A stretch of 64,000 nt of DNA from Hordeum vulgare subsp. vulgare (taxonomy: Eukaryota; Streptophyta; Magnoliopsida; Poales; Poaceae). This document shows, piece by piece, positions 44,524 to 54,983 of the stretch (positions are counted from its first letter, which is position 1; each line of letters starts with the position of its first letter). Location: the NCBI RefSeq assembly GCF_904849725.1, contig NC_058524.1:507516263-507580262 (forward strand), given 5' to 3'. The position numbers and the translations under genes are program-made. The notes below the pieces were generated by a model. That model did not search any database, was not told where the DNA came from, and saw only the letters and a list, made by a program, of their open reading frames with translations.

Positions 44524-44606
44524 ACAAATATCACTTAAATCAGTACAAATATCACTTAAGCATTTATATGCTTAAGTGTATTTTGTAGTGATTTAAGTGA
44601 TATTTC
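44524..44606. repeat. hairpin, ~36-40 base arms
   Basis: Left arm ATATCACTTAAATCAG...CACTTAAGCAT (to 44563), loop TTA/TTAT, right arm ATGCTTAAGTG...GATTTAAGTGATAT. Only a few mismatches. Weaker pairing continues outward (AATCTACAATCTA). Confidence 0.75.
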
Positions 44607-44933
44607 TAGATTGTAGATTTGTATATGCTTAAACACTAATTGTGACCTAAACTAAAAGGCCCTAAACTAACTTACTTAAATTTACATAACCATAAACTAA
44701 CAATAACCTATTAATTAACACAAACTACCTAACCCTAATAACACAAATTTACATAACACAAAAATAACACAAATAACCTATTTAACACTAACCTACCTAA
44801 CCCTAAATTCACCAAATATTCTATAAATAACACTTAAGCAAATACAATAGGAAAATTAAGCAATAATCTACAAAACGTACTAATTAAGCATATATATATA
44901 TATATACGTACGTACAAAATTACATAAGCATGC
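44607..44933. other. AT-rich CACTA spacer
   Basis: Short CTAAACTAA/ACCTAACCCTAA-type units and a TA run at 44892-44907; no coding capacity. The phrase CACTTAAGCA recurs, as it does at 2600-2720 in CACTA 1, supporting a shared layout of the two elements. Confidence 0.6.
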
Positions 44934-45230
44934 ATGTCAACGATCGATCAAGAGAGGAGAGGAGAGAGGCTCACCGACGGCAGGGGGTGTTGGATCGAGG
45001 AGGACGGCTGGGCGACGATGACGGTGAGGAGTGGCAGGGCGACGGTGACGTCAACGTCGAGGAGGACGGCGGGGCGACGGCGACGGCAAGGAGGACGTAC
45101 GACAGGGGATGGCAACGGCGAGGAGCACGGCAGGGCGAAGGCGACAGTGAGGAGGACGGCAGGGCGACAACGACGGCGCGCAGTCTGGCGGCGTCGAGCA
45201 GTTCGTCCGAGCGAGAGGAGGAATAAAGAT
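44934..45230 (-). other. GC-rich leader, counterpart of 3489-3760
   Basis: GGCGACGGCGACGG...GAGGAGGACGGC units directly downstream, on minus, of the TATA box at 45269-45275. Probable leader exon of the leftward transcript. Frames on both strands stay open because stop codons are rare in such sequence. Confidence 0.4.
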
Positions 45231-45268
45231 CAAACCGGCAATTTCGGTTGCAAATTTACAACTCCTGC

Positions 45269-45275
45269 TTATATA
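45269..45275 (-). promoter_or_regulatory. TATA box, leftward
   Basis: Minus strand TGCCTATATAAGCAGG, between the palindromic array (45283 on) and the GC-rich leader; same arrangement as at 3771-3777. Confidence 0.5.
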
Positions 45276-45282
45276 GGCAGAG

Positions 45283-45520
45283 CTTTAGTCCGAGGTCGGG
45301 GCTCGAACCGGGACTAAAGACACCCTTTAGTCGCGGGTGGAGCCACGACCCGGGACTAAAGACCCTTTTTCGGCAGGCGGAGAGGCGGGAAGCGAGGGCC
45401 TTGAGTCCTGGGTCGTGGCTCCACCTAGGACTAATGGGGTCTTTAGTCCTTGTTAGAGCCCCGACCCGGGACTAAAGGCCTAGGCTGGCTCCGGCGCGAC
45501 GCAGGGTAATCTTTAGTCCC
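45283..45520. repeat. internal palindromic TTTAGTCCCGG array
   Basis: Inverted units CTTTAGTC..GGG ... CCCGGGACTAAAG at about 45283-45318, 45325-45361, 45400-45433 and 45440-45477. Diverged from the terminal array. Confidence 0.8.
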
Positions 45521-45550
45521 ACCTCGCCGAGCGAGGAGCGCTGGCATTGC

Positions 45551-45557
45551 TTTATAA
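45551..45557 (+). promoter_or_regulatory. TATA box, rightward
   Basis: GCTTTATAAGCACTGCC after the array, followed by a leader-like stretch (AACTTCTCTCTATTGCAGGC) that also contains a splice-acceptor-like site. Counterpart of 4042-4048. Confidence 0.4.
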
Positions 45558-45984
45558 GCACTGCCGCGCAACCTCAATTCAACTTCTCTCTATTGCAGGC
45601 CTATGGGCTAACTCTCGTCTCGTTGCCTGTTGGGCTTATTGGGCCCGCGGGCCTCCATCTTGGCCCACAAGTCGGGTAGGGTTTCTAGTCGTATGCACGC
45701 CGTGATGGCCACTAGGCGACATTTTTTACTTTAATAATTTTTAGTCCCAGTTTATATTTTAATTCTTTGCTATTAAAGTTTTTTTTTCTCTTTTATTTTA
45801 GTTTTCTATTTAAGATTTTAACAAAAGAACTTTATGAAGATTCTTTTCACTTGATATTTCTTTGTTTCTTTTTAGTTAATATTTTACTTGATTCTTTTTA
45901 ACAAATAAAACAATTCGATAATTTTAGTTCATTCTTTTTAGTTAATGTTTAGTTGATTCTTTTTAGTTAATGTTTTTGTGTTCA

Positions 45985-47720
45985 AAATGCACCATTCAAA
46001 GGCACATCACAAATTTTCAACAATTTCTGACTTTGTTTGATATTTTTCGTGCAATTACTCATTTCTTTTTGAGGTAATGGACCCTGAAATTGAAAAGCAC
46101 TACAAATGAACTCTCAAAATGTTGAAAGTTGGCATGGTATCATCATTTCACCCACATAGCATGTGCTAAAAATTTCAGAAGGTTACGACAAAAACTTGAT
46201 GCACTTCGTGTACAAAACGGATAATCTCTTTCGAAGTATGAGGGTTTCGAACGAGAACTCATCTGTTGCAAAGGGATTTCATTTTTTGAAGTTATTTGAA
46301 CTCCATACTTTTTGTGTGTTCAAACTGCACCATTCAAAGCCACATCACAAATTTTCAACAATTTCTAACTTCATTTGATATGTTTTTCTTGTATTTACTT
46401 ATTTGTTTTTGAGCTAATTGACCATGAAATTGAAAAGCACTACAAATGAACTCTGATAATGTTGAAAGTTGGCATGGTATCATCATTTCACTCACATAGC
46501 ATGTGCTAAAAAGTTGAGAGGGTTACGACCAAAACTGGATAGGCTTCGTGTACAAAACGGACAATCTCTCTCGAAGTATCACGGTTTCGGACTAGAACTC
46601 ATCTGTTACAAAGGGATTTCATTTTTTGAACTTATTTGAACTCCATACTTTTTGTGTGTTCAAAATGCACCATTCAAAGGGACATCACAAATTTTCAACA
46701 ATTTCTGACTTCATTTGGTATTTTCCGTGCATTTACTTATTTGTTTTTGAGCTAGTTGACCCTGAAATTGAAAAGCACTACAAATGAAATCTGAAAATGT
46801 TGAAAGTTGGCATGGTATCATAATTTCACCCACATAGCATGTGCTAAAAAGTTGAGAGGGTTATGACAAAAATTGGATGCACTTCGTGAACAATACGGAC
46901 AATCTCTTTCGAAGTATCACGGTTTCATACGAGAACTCATCTGTTACAATGGGATTTCACTTTTTTGAACTTATTTGAATTCCATACTTTTGTTGTGTTC
47001 AAAATGCACAATTCAAAGGTGCATCAAAAAATTTCAACAATTTTTGACTTCATCTGATATTTTTCATGCATTTACTTTTTTTTGAGCTAGTTGACCCTGA
47101 AATTGAAAAGCACTACAAGTGAACTCTAAAATTGTTGAAAGTTGGCATGGTATCATCATTTCACCCACATAGCATGTGCTAAAAAGTTGAGAGGGTTACG
47201 ACCAAAACTGGATGCACTTCATGTACAAAACGGACAATCTCTTCGAAGTATCAGGGTTTCAAACGAGAACTCATCTGTTACAAAGGGATTTCATTTTTTT
47301 GAACTTATTTGAACTCCATACTTTTTGTGTTTTCAAAATGCACCATTCAAAGGCACATCACAAATTTTCAATAGTTTTTTACTTCATTTGGTATTTTTCG
47401 TGCATTTAGTTATTTGTTTTGAGCTAATTGACCCAGAAATTGAAAAGCACTACAAATGAACTCTCAAAATGTTGAAAGTTGGCATGGTATCATCATTTCA
47501 ACCACATATCATGTGCTAAAAATTTGAGAGGGTTACGATAAAAACTAGATGTAGTTCGTGTACAAAACGGACAATCTCTTTCGAAGTATCAAGGTTTCGA
47601 ATGAGAACACATCTGTTACAAAGGGATTTCATTTTTTTGAAATTGTTTGAACTCCATAGTTTTTGTGTGTTTAAAATACACCATTCAAAGGCACATCACA
47701 ATTTTATAACAATTTCTTTC
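45985..47720. repeat. 337-bp tandem repeat, ~5 copies
   Basis: GTTGAAAGTTGGCATGGTAT falls at 46121, 46461, 46799, 47134 and 47471 (steps 340, 338, 335, 337). Copies show scattered substitutions. Part of one unit also occurs in CACTA 1 at 5150-5270. No gene. Confidence 0.95.
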
Positions 47721-47966
47721 GAAGTATCATTGGTATACATCACATAAAGTTTAATACATTAGTACACATCACATAAAGTTTAATACATTACATAGATTTA
47801 TATTTCGATCCCTTGCCTATGATCGCTTTGACCGAAACCACGGAGCATCTTCATTATTTAACGGGATGCGTCAATTCTCACTATGAAGGTTGGAATTTCA
47901 TCAAACTTATTATAATCTACTGACATGTCTATCTTGTTTTTTTCTTTTTTTCAGTCTGGAGGACAT
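47721..47966 (-). other. 3' flank of TNP2
   Basis: AT-rich, no gene; holds the end of TNP2's 3' untranslated region. A 28-base direct repeat (GTACACATCACATAAAGTTT...) occurs at about 47730 and 47758. Confidence 0.5.
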
Positions 47967-50900
47967 TTATTTCACGTAGAATACGTGAGCCACATCATTT
48001 TCTAGGATGAATGCGTCGTCTGTGTAACCAAGATTCTTGAGATCAACTGTTGTCATTCCGTACAACTGGTCTACCTTTACCCCGTCTCCATTCATGTTCA
48101 CCCAACTACACCGAAACAAAGGGACCTTAAAAGTAGGTCCATAATCAAGTTCCCATATCTCCTCTATGTAACCATAGTATGTGTCCTTTTTCCCATTCTC
48201 GTTTGTCGCATCATAGCGGACAACACTGTTTTGGTTGGTGCTCCTTTTATCTTGGGCGGTCGTGTAAAATGTATTCCCGTTTATCTCGTACCCTTGGAAA
48301 TATAATACACTCGAAGAAGGTGACTCGGCCAACAAGTAGAGTTGATCTCCAACTGTGTTGTCAGTCATGAGACGTGCTCGCAACGAACTGCCGAAAATAT
48401 CCATGTGTTTTTCTTCAATCCAGGAGATAGCCTTCCCCGAGAACTCGGAGCGTACAAAATTCTTGTGCTCCTTGCTACTGCAACAAAAGACCTTCCAACG
48501 GCGCCAGAAATAGGAGTGTTGCTTGATACTCCTTAGCAACGGCACCAGGAATCCTTCAGCTGCGGCTACGCCTTAAGGGACTTCCTAGGCAAGTATGCAA
48601 AAGATTTCCCCCGTGGCCTTGGAGCCTTGCGTTGGTGTTCCCTCGAAGCGGAAAGGGTGATGTAGCGTAGCGGTGGTAAGTATTTCCCTCAGTTTGAGAA
48701 CCAAGGTATCAATCCGGCGGAAGAGTATCTCAAGATCCTGCACAAACACAAAAGCTTGCACCCAACGCTATGAAGGGGTTGTCAATCCCTTATAGATTGT
48801 TTGCCAAGTGAGAACTGAAAGCCACAAAGTAACAAAGCAAAGTAAAAGCGGAGGTGTAAACGATGGATGTGAATAGACCCGGGGGCCGTAGTGTTTACTA
48901 GTGGCTTCTCTCATGAATGCAAGTAGACAGAGGGTGAACAAATTACTGTCGAGCAATTGATAGAACTGTGCAGAGTCGTGACAATATCTATGCAATGATT
49001 ATTTCTATAGGCATCACATCCGAAACAAGTAGACCGATACTGTCTGCATCTACTACTATTACTCCACACGTCGACCGCTATCCAGCATGCATCTAGTGTA
49101 TTAAGTCCATAAGAACAAAGTAACGTCTTAAGCAAGATGACATGATGTAGAGGGATAATCTCAAACCAATGATAAAACCCCCATCTTTTTACCCTTGATG
49201 GCAACTGCTTGATGTGTGCATTGCTGCCCCTACTGTCACTGGGAAAGGTCACCACATGGCAGAACCTAAAACCAAGCACTTCTCCCATTGCAAGAATCAT
49301 AGATCTGGTTGGCCAAACAAAACCCAAGACTCGGAGAGACTTACAAGGATATCAAATCATGCATATAAGAAATCAACAAAGACTCAAATATATATCGTAG
49401 ATAATCTGATCACAAGTCCACAATTCATCGGATCTCGACAAACAAACCGCCAAAGAAGATTACATCAGATAGATCTCCATGAAGATCATGGAGAACTTTG
49501 TATTGAAGATCCAAGAGAGAGAAGAAGCCATCTAGCTACTAACTACGGACCCGTAGGTCTGAAGTGAACTAATCACGAGTCGTTGGAGGGGCGATGATGA
49601 TGATGAAGAAGCCCTCCACCTCCAAAGTCCCCTCCGGCAGGGCGCCGGGAAGGGTCTCTAGATGAGATCTCACGGAAACGGAAGCTTGCGGCGGCGAAAA
49701 AGTATTTTCGAGGCTCCCCTGATTTTTTGCGGAATATTTGGGAATATATAGGCGCAAAACCTAGGTTAGGAGGCGGCCAGGGAAGCCACAAGCTTGCCCA
49801 CTGCCGCCTCCCCCCTGGTGGCGTGGTGCAAGCTTGTGGGCTTCGTGGGGCCCACCTGGCTTTGCCCAAAGGCTCCCTGGTCTTCTTTCATTCGGGAAAA
49901 AATCATTTCGGCGATTTTATTCCTTTTGGACTTCGTTCCAAAATCAGATCTGAAAAGAGTCAAAAACACGGAGAAACAAGAACTGGCAATTGGCACTGGA
50001 TCAATAAGTTAGTCCCCAAAAAGATATAAAAAAGGTACATAAAGCATACAAAGAAGACAAGATAACAGCGTGAAACCATCAAAAATTATAGATACGTTTG
50101 AGACGTATCACTCCTCGATATACGAAGCCACGAAGTTGGAAGTTTTTAGAACTATGTAGTGTGCTTGATTGAAAGAATGCCCGTCCCTACAAATCACTTC
50201 TCTCTTTCCTAGTGTGCCTTTTCCACTCAGTCTCCCCTCATGCCGTGATTCAGGAACACCAATCGGCCTAAGGTCAGGAAGAAAGTCTACCCAGAACCCA
50301 ATGACCTCCTTTGTTCTATAGCCCTTGGAGATGCTTCCTTCTGGCCTAGCACGGTTATGAACATATTTCTTTACGACTCCCATGAACCTCTCGAAGGGGA
50401 ACATATTGTTTAGAAATACAGGACCGAGAATGGAAATCTCGTCGACTAGGTGAACCAGGAGATGCGTCATAATATTGAAGAAGGACGGGGGGAACACCAA
50501 CTGAAAACTGACAAGACATTGGACCACATCCTTCTATAGCCTTTCTAGACGTTCTCGATCGATTACCTTCTGAGATATTGCATTGAGGGATGCACATAGC
50601 TTCACAATGGGTAGTCGAAAAAATTTCGGTAGAAGCCCCCTCAATGCAACCGGAAGCAACTACGTCATAATCACGTGCCAATCATGAGACTTCAGGTTCT
50701 GGAATTTTTTCTCTGCCATATTTATTATTCCCTTTATATTAGACGAGAATCCGGCGGGGACCTTCATACTGCTTAGGCATTCAAAAAATATTTCCTTCTG
50801 TGATTCAGTAAGAGCGTAGCTACTTAAGTATTGACGCACTTTATGAGTCTTCTTGTCGTATGGGTCTTTCATACGTTGTTGCTCCTTTCGTGCTTCTATT

Positions 50901-52706
50901 GTATCTTTTGTCTTCCCATACACGCCCAGGAAGCCTAGTAGGTTCACACAAAGATTCTTCGTCACGTGCATCATGTTGATTGAAGACCGGACCTCTAGGT
51001 GTTTCCAATAGGGTAGCTCCAAAAATAAAGATTTATTTTTCCACATGGGCACGTGTCCGGTAACGTCGCCTTTCGGAACAAATTGACCGCCAGGATCCTT
51101 TCCAAAGATTACTATTTGATCCAAATCCTTGACCATAGCCAATAACTCATCACCAGTAGGGAGGTTAGGGTTCTTCCGGTGATCTGCCTCACCGTTGAAA
51201 TGCTTGCCTTTCTTTCTTACGGGATGATTTGTCGGAAGAAATTGACGACACACCAGGTAGCCAACATTCTTAGATTTTTCCAAATATGCACCTTTAGTCT
51301 TATCTAAACAGTGTGTGCATGCACTGTATCCCTTGTTTCACTGTTCTGAAATGTTACTAAGAGCAGGCCAATCATTGATGGTTACGAACAACAATGCTCG
51401 TAGGTCAAATTCCTGCTGTTTGTGCTCATCCCACACACGTACACCTGGTTTGGCCCACAACTGCGAAAGTTCACCAACTGATGGCCTTAGGTACACATCA
51501 ATGCTGTTGCCGGGTTGCTTCGGTCCTTGGATTAGCACTGGCATCATAATGAACATCCACCTCATACAGAACGAAGGAGGAAGGTTGTAGATACATAGAG
51601 TCACGGGCCAGGTGTTGTGACTGCAGCTGTGCTCCCCAAAAGGATTCATGTCGTCTGTACTTAGACAAAGCCATAAGTTCCATGGGTCATGTGCAAAGTT
51701 CGGCCACTCCCTCTCGATTTTCGTCCACTGCGACCCATCTGCGAGGTGTCTCAACTTTTTCTCGTCTTTCTTACGCTCGTCTTTGTGCCATCGCATCAAC
51801 TTGGCATGCTCATTGTTTATGAACAGATGTTTCAACCGTGGTATTATTTGAGCATACGACATAACCTTAGCTGGAACCTTCTTCCTGGGCGGCTCGTCAT
51901 CGCCCTCAACATCACCAGGGTCATCCTATCTGATCTTGTACCGACATGCAGTGCATACCGGTCATTTACCCATATTCTCGTACTTCTCGACCGCGGTACA
52001 GGATGCAGTCATTAATGCATGCATGTATCTTCTGCACATCTAATCCAAGAGGGCAGATATCCTTCTTTGCTTCGTATGTAGTCTCGGGCAATTCGTTATC
52101 CTTTGGAATCTTCGGCTTCAATATTTTTAGTAACTCCTCAGATCCCTTGTCAGATAAAACAGTTTCTTCCTTCCATTTCAACAATTCCAGTGTGGTACCG
52201 AGCTTTGTGCTGCCATCTTCGCATTTTGGGTACCATAACTTTTTATGATACTTTAGCATGGCCTCCAATTTCAGCTTCTCCTTTTCTGTATCGCATTCTC
52301 TCTTTGCATCAGAAATGACCGGACCAAGAACATCAGCGGGATCATCTGATGCCGGTTGTTCTTCACCTCTGTCTTCTTCATTGTCTTCCATTGTAGCATC
52401 ACCTTATTCTCCAGTGAAAATAGGATAGTTGTTATCATCATCTTCTTCTTCATTGTCTTCCATCCTAACCCCTCTTTCTTCATGCATTGTCCAACAATAA
52501 TATGTCGGCATGAAACCTCTCTGAAGCAAGTGGAGATGAATGGTTTTCGAGCTAGAGTACTCCTTCACATTTCGACAGCCAACACATGGACAAGGCATAA
52601 AATTATCCACTTTGTTTGCCTCAGCCACATCGATAAATTTATGCAGGCCTACAATAAATCTGGAACTACGTCGTTCGCCATACATCCATCGCTTCCGTGC
52701 ATCGAT
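47967..52706 (-). pseudogene. TNP2: TNP2-type CACTA transposase, split by a solo LTR
   Basis: Domains in order on minus: transposase-associated domain (52685 on: MYGERRSSRFIVGLHKF, CPCVGCRN), an acidic linker (EDNEEDRGEEQ), Transposase_21 core (51862 on: NPFGEHSCSHNTWPVTLCIY, MMPVLIQGPKQPGNSIDVYL, LLFVTINDWPALSN; then LPYWKHLEVRSSINMMHVTKN), DUF4218 region (FPPSFFNIMTHLLVHLV, MFPFERFMGVVKKYV), and DUF4216 (48470-47967: YGYIEEIWELDY, VPLFRCSWV). Damage: expected start is ATC (52706-52704), TAA 52404-52402, frameshift and two stops near 51990-51910, TGA 51340-51338, TAG 50662-50660, TAG 50536-50534. Removing the solo LTR and one TSD copy leaves the frame continuous at 50111/48472. Catalyses cut-and-paste of CACTA elements. 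Confidence 0.9.
48473..50110 (-). mobile_element. solo LTR in TNP2, 1638 bp, TSD CTCCT
   Basis: On minus it runs TGATACGTCTCAAACGTATC (50110) to TTGTTGCAGTAGCA (48473). CTCCT lies on both sides (48468-48472, 50111-50115). No internal region. Near its 3' end it carries two copies of a PBS-like phrase (TGGTGCCGTTGCTAAGG and TGGCGCCGTTGG), a peculiarity. Solo LTRs arise by recombination between the two LTRs of a full element. Confidence 0.95.
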
Positions 52707-53046
52707 CTGGCATCATAAATGAATAGTGAAATGACCACCGTACATTAACACATGCAATATTTTTGTATCAATTACAGATGAAAAGGATAATCTTGCTAAC
52801 CTCTGTCAAGGATACCATTTTGTGTGAACTTAAGTGTGACTCGGGCATTAGTCACTGCACATCCATTGGCGGTTTATCTGTATTATGAAATTAAGTATAT
52901 AAAAAAACCATTGCAGAACATCATGAATAGAGAAACGAACAAATTAATACTAGTTCATCATCACATTAAAACCAAAGCACAATAGTGATCGAATGTTATT
53001 ATTGCAAAAATAAATACATAAAGTTCTCTCATAAAACAACATACAA
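52707..53046 (-). other. spacer between the membrane-protein gene and TNP2
   Basis: AT-rich, no protein recognised. 52790-52850 on minus could hold a short exon, not convincing. Confidence 0.4.
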
Positions 53047-53541
53047 CTATGTAAAACACTTAAATGCAACAACAAATGCGATCAAAATCGCCACTAAGGT
53101 AACAATTGACCCAACAACATAATGATACCAAGCCTCTTTATCAATGGCATATTTTCTAATATTCCTATTCTTCAAGCGCATTTCATCCATCTTCAAGCGC
53201 ATTGCATTCATCTTCAACCGCATCGCATCCATCTTCATCATGTGATCATCGACGGCATCGGCAACATGCAACTCCAGTTCCGTATTCTTCTCCTCAATTA
53301 TTTTCATTTTTTCTTCAAGTAATTGTTTTCTTTTTCAATCAAATTTAACTCCCCGACAAGAATTTCTATGTGGGTTGGAATTTCCGGTTCACATACCTCC
53401 TAGATTAAAATATATATGTCATGTTGGTCATCATAGTTGTCATAAATACTAAATAAAACAAATAGTTATAAAAGATAATATATACCACATCCGAATCATA
53501 GACAGGACGAGGGCCGAAGGAGGCGGATACCAAGACCATGG
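53047..53541 (-). pseudogene. small CACTA-borne coiled-coil and membrane protein
   Basis: Exon 1 about 53541-53486 (MVLVSASFGPRPVYDSDV, GTATAT donor); exon 2 53399-53047 (CTAG acceptor) with EVCEPEIPTHIEILVGELN, then after a small indel near 53310 MKIIEEKNTELELHVADAVD, three near-repeats of MDAMRLKMNAMRLKM type, and a C-terminal transmembrane segment YVVGSIVTLVAILIAFVVAF ending KCFT. About 130 residues. Coiled coil followed by a tail anchor. It lies between the right-end promoter and TNP2 on the same strand. I have the impression of similar ORFs in other grass CACTA elements but cannot name a family or function. Confidence 0.5.
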
Positions 53542-54100
53542 CACTATATAATAACAAAAAATAATGGAAGTAAGTAATTTATACAAGTATCTATCTAAAT
53601 CATACAAGTAAGAAAAAAAAATATTTTAAAAAGAAGATAAGAACAAGAGGCTCACCACGGTGGTGCTCGCGACGAGATCGGCACGGGCGATCGACAACGA
53701 TGAGGACGGGCACGGGACGACACCCTAGACACAGACTCTAAAAAGTTAATTTGAGCTCAAATTTTGCATCTAAAACAAAATAACTCCCACATACACTCCT
53801 ACACTAAAACCCACAAACCACTCTAGTTCTAGAGCATTTGAAATTAGCTAAACTAGAAGTGAGAGATGAAAGGATGTAGTAGCTAACTTTTTAGAACACT
53901 TTTGTAGTTGGTGCACGGCCAAACCTAGAAAATATTGAGGAAAATGGAGCTTGGAGGTCGAGCTTCGATAGGAGAAAGCTTAAGTAGTGTGGCTCGGGCA
54001 TTTCATCGAACACCTCATGTGCATGAACTAGAAGGGTGGCAAGAGCATGGCATGCACACCTCAACAGCCAAAAAACAACGGAAAGGGTGGCAGGGGTGAG
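53542..54100 (-). other. leader region of the right-end transcript
   Basis: Read on minus from the TATA box: CACTCTC-poor leader with frames such as VFWLLRCACHALATLLVHAH (54060-53950) and a GC-rich piece at 53650-53730. Probably 5' untranslated exons; no domain recognised. Confidence 0.35.
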
Positions 54101-54102
54101 GG

Positions 54103-54110
54103 TATATATA
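54103..54110 (-). promoter_or_regulatory. TATA box at the CACTA right end
   Basis: Minus strand GCCTATATATACCCTCACC, immediately inside the subterminal array, oriented towards the membrane-protein gene and TNP2. This is where En/Spm-like elements have their promoter. Confidence 0.6.
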
Positions 54111-54117
54111 GGCAGCA

Positions 54118-54400
54118 CTTTAGTCCCGGTTTTTTTCTAAAACCGGGACTAATAGCCGAACATTTAGTCCCGGTCCTGGCAAAAAACTGGGACTAATGCT
54201 CCGCGGCATGACACATGGCAGTCACTGGATCTTTAGTCCTGGTTTTTGCCCCGAACCGGGACTAATGAGATGAACCGAACTGGGACCAATGCCCTGGCAA
54301 ACTGAACCGGGACCAATGCGTGGCATTGATCCCGGTTTTAGTTTGAACCAGGGCTAATGGTGTTTTCTGCTTCAGCCGAAAGACCCATTTTCTACTAGTG
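54118..54400. repeat. right subterminal array and TIR
   Basis: Inverted TTTAGTCCCGG / CCGGGACTAA units, decayed towards the end (GAACCGGGACCAATG, CCCGGTTTTAG), then the terminus CACTAGTAGAAAATGGGTCT inward from 54400. Bases outside: AGA. Confidence 0.85.
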
Positions 54401-54511
54401 AGATGCATATGTGTTAGATATCTCTAATCTGTTGTATGTGATTTGACAGTAATCTTATACTTACACTAATTTGAATTAAGGTTAGACAAAAACTGCCTAG
54501 TTTCCAAACAT
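54401..54511. other. 111-bp spacer between two CACTA ends
   Basis: AT-rich, no feature. It separates the right end of one CACTA from the left end of the next, so it may be the only host-like or older sequence in the region. Confidence 0.6.
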
Positions 54512-54530
54512 CACTAGTAGAAAAAGGGCC

Positions 54531-54710
54531 TTTAGCCCCGGTTCGGTTGGTCCATTAGTCCCGGTTTGCGAACCGGCACTAATCAACCGGGACTAATGCT
54601 AGCCCCGGTTCGGCCCTGAACCGGGGCTAATGGCCTTCCACGTCGCGGGGCTGGGAGCAGGGGGGAGGGTATTAGTCCCGGTTCGTGTTACGAACCGGGG
54701 CTATTTCTTC
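54531..54710. repeat. left subterminal array of CACTA 6
   Basis: Inverted pairs of CCCCGGTTCG / CGAACCGGG-type units with 10-25 base loops at about 54533-54595, 54603-54632 and 54668-54702. Confidence 0.85.
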
Positions 54711-54983
54711 GCTGTTTTTGAGCAATTTCTGGTTTAGGGTTTTGCACTAAATTGGATGGGGCTATTTTGCTGCCCCCTATTTTCCCATTTATTTGTTTTG
54801 GCCTTTTTTTAATTTTTTTGTACTAAATTGGATGGTATATACACGGCAATAAAGGAACAACTATATTGCACATCGTCATGAATATATTACCCCATCTCAT
54901 CCGTCGTGCTTTGTCGAACAGATTTACAAAATGTAGACACGAGTTACATGCACATATGTGCATCTTTTTTACACTATATCATT

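Larger units (their letters stand above)
42828..54400 (-). mobile_element. CACTA element (right part) with TNP2, exact right end
   Basis: Right end, read inwards from 54400, CACTAGTAGAAAATGGGTCT. Leftwards: subterminal TTTAGTCCCGG array, TATA box, small membrane-protein gene, TNP2, 337-bp repeat, internal palindromic array with divergent TATA boxes, GC-rich leader, AT-rich region, ~275-bp repeats and ORF-X, cut at 42828 by element K. The Ulp1-like gene expected left of ORF-X may be copy A (20712-22337), now about 20 kb away because of nested insertions; this joining is inference. Contains a solo LTR. Confidence 0.82.

Noticed and set aside
45985..47720. CRISPR-like array of direct repeats
   Set aside because: Contiguous 337-bp tandem units without short repeat/spacer structure; eukaryotic transposon context.
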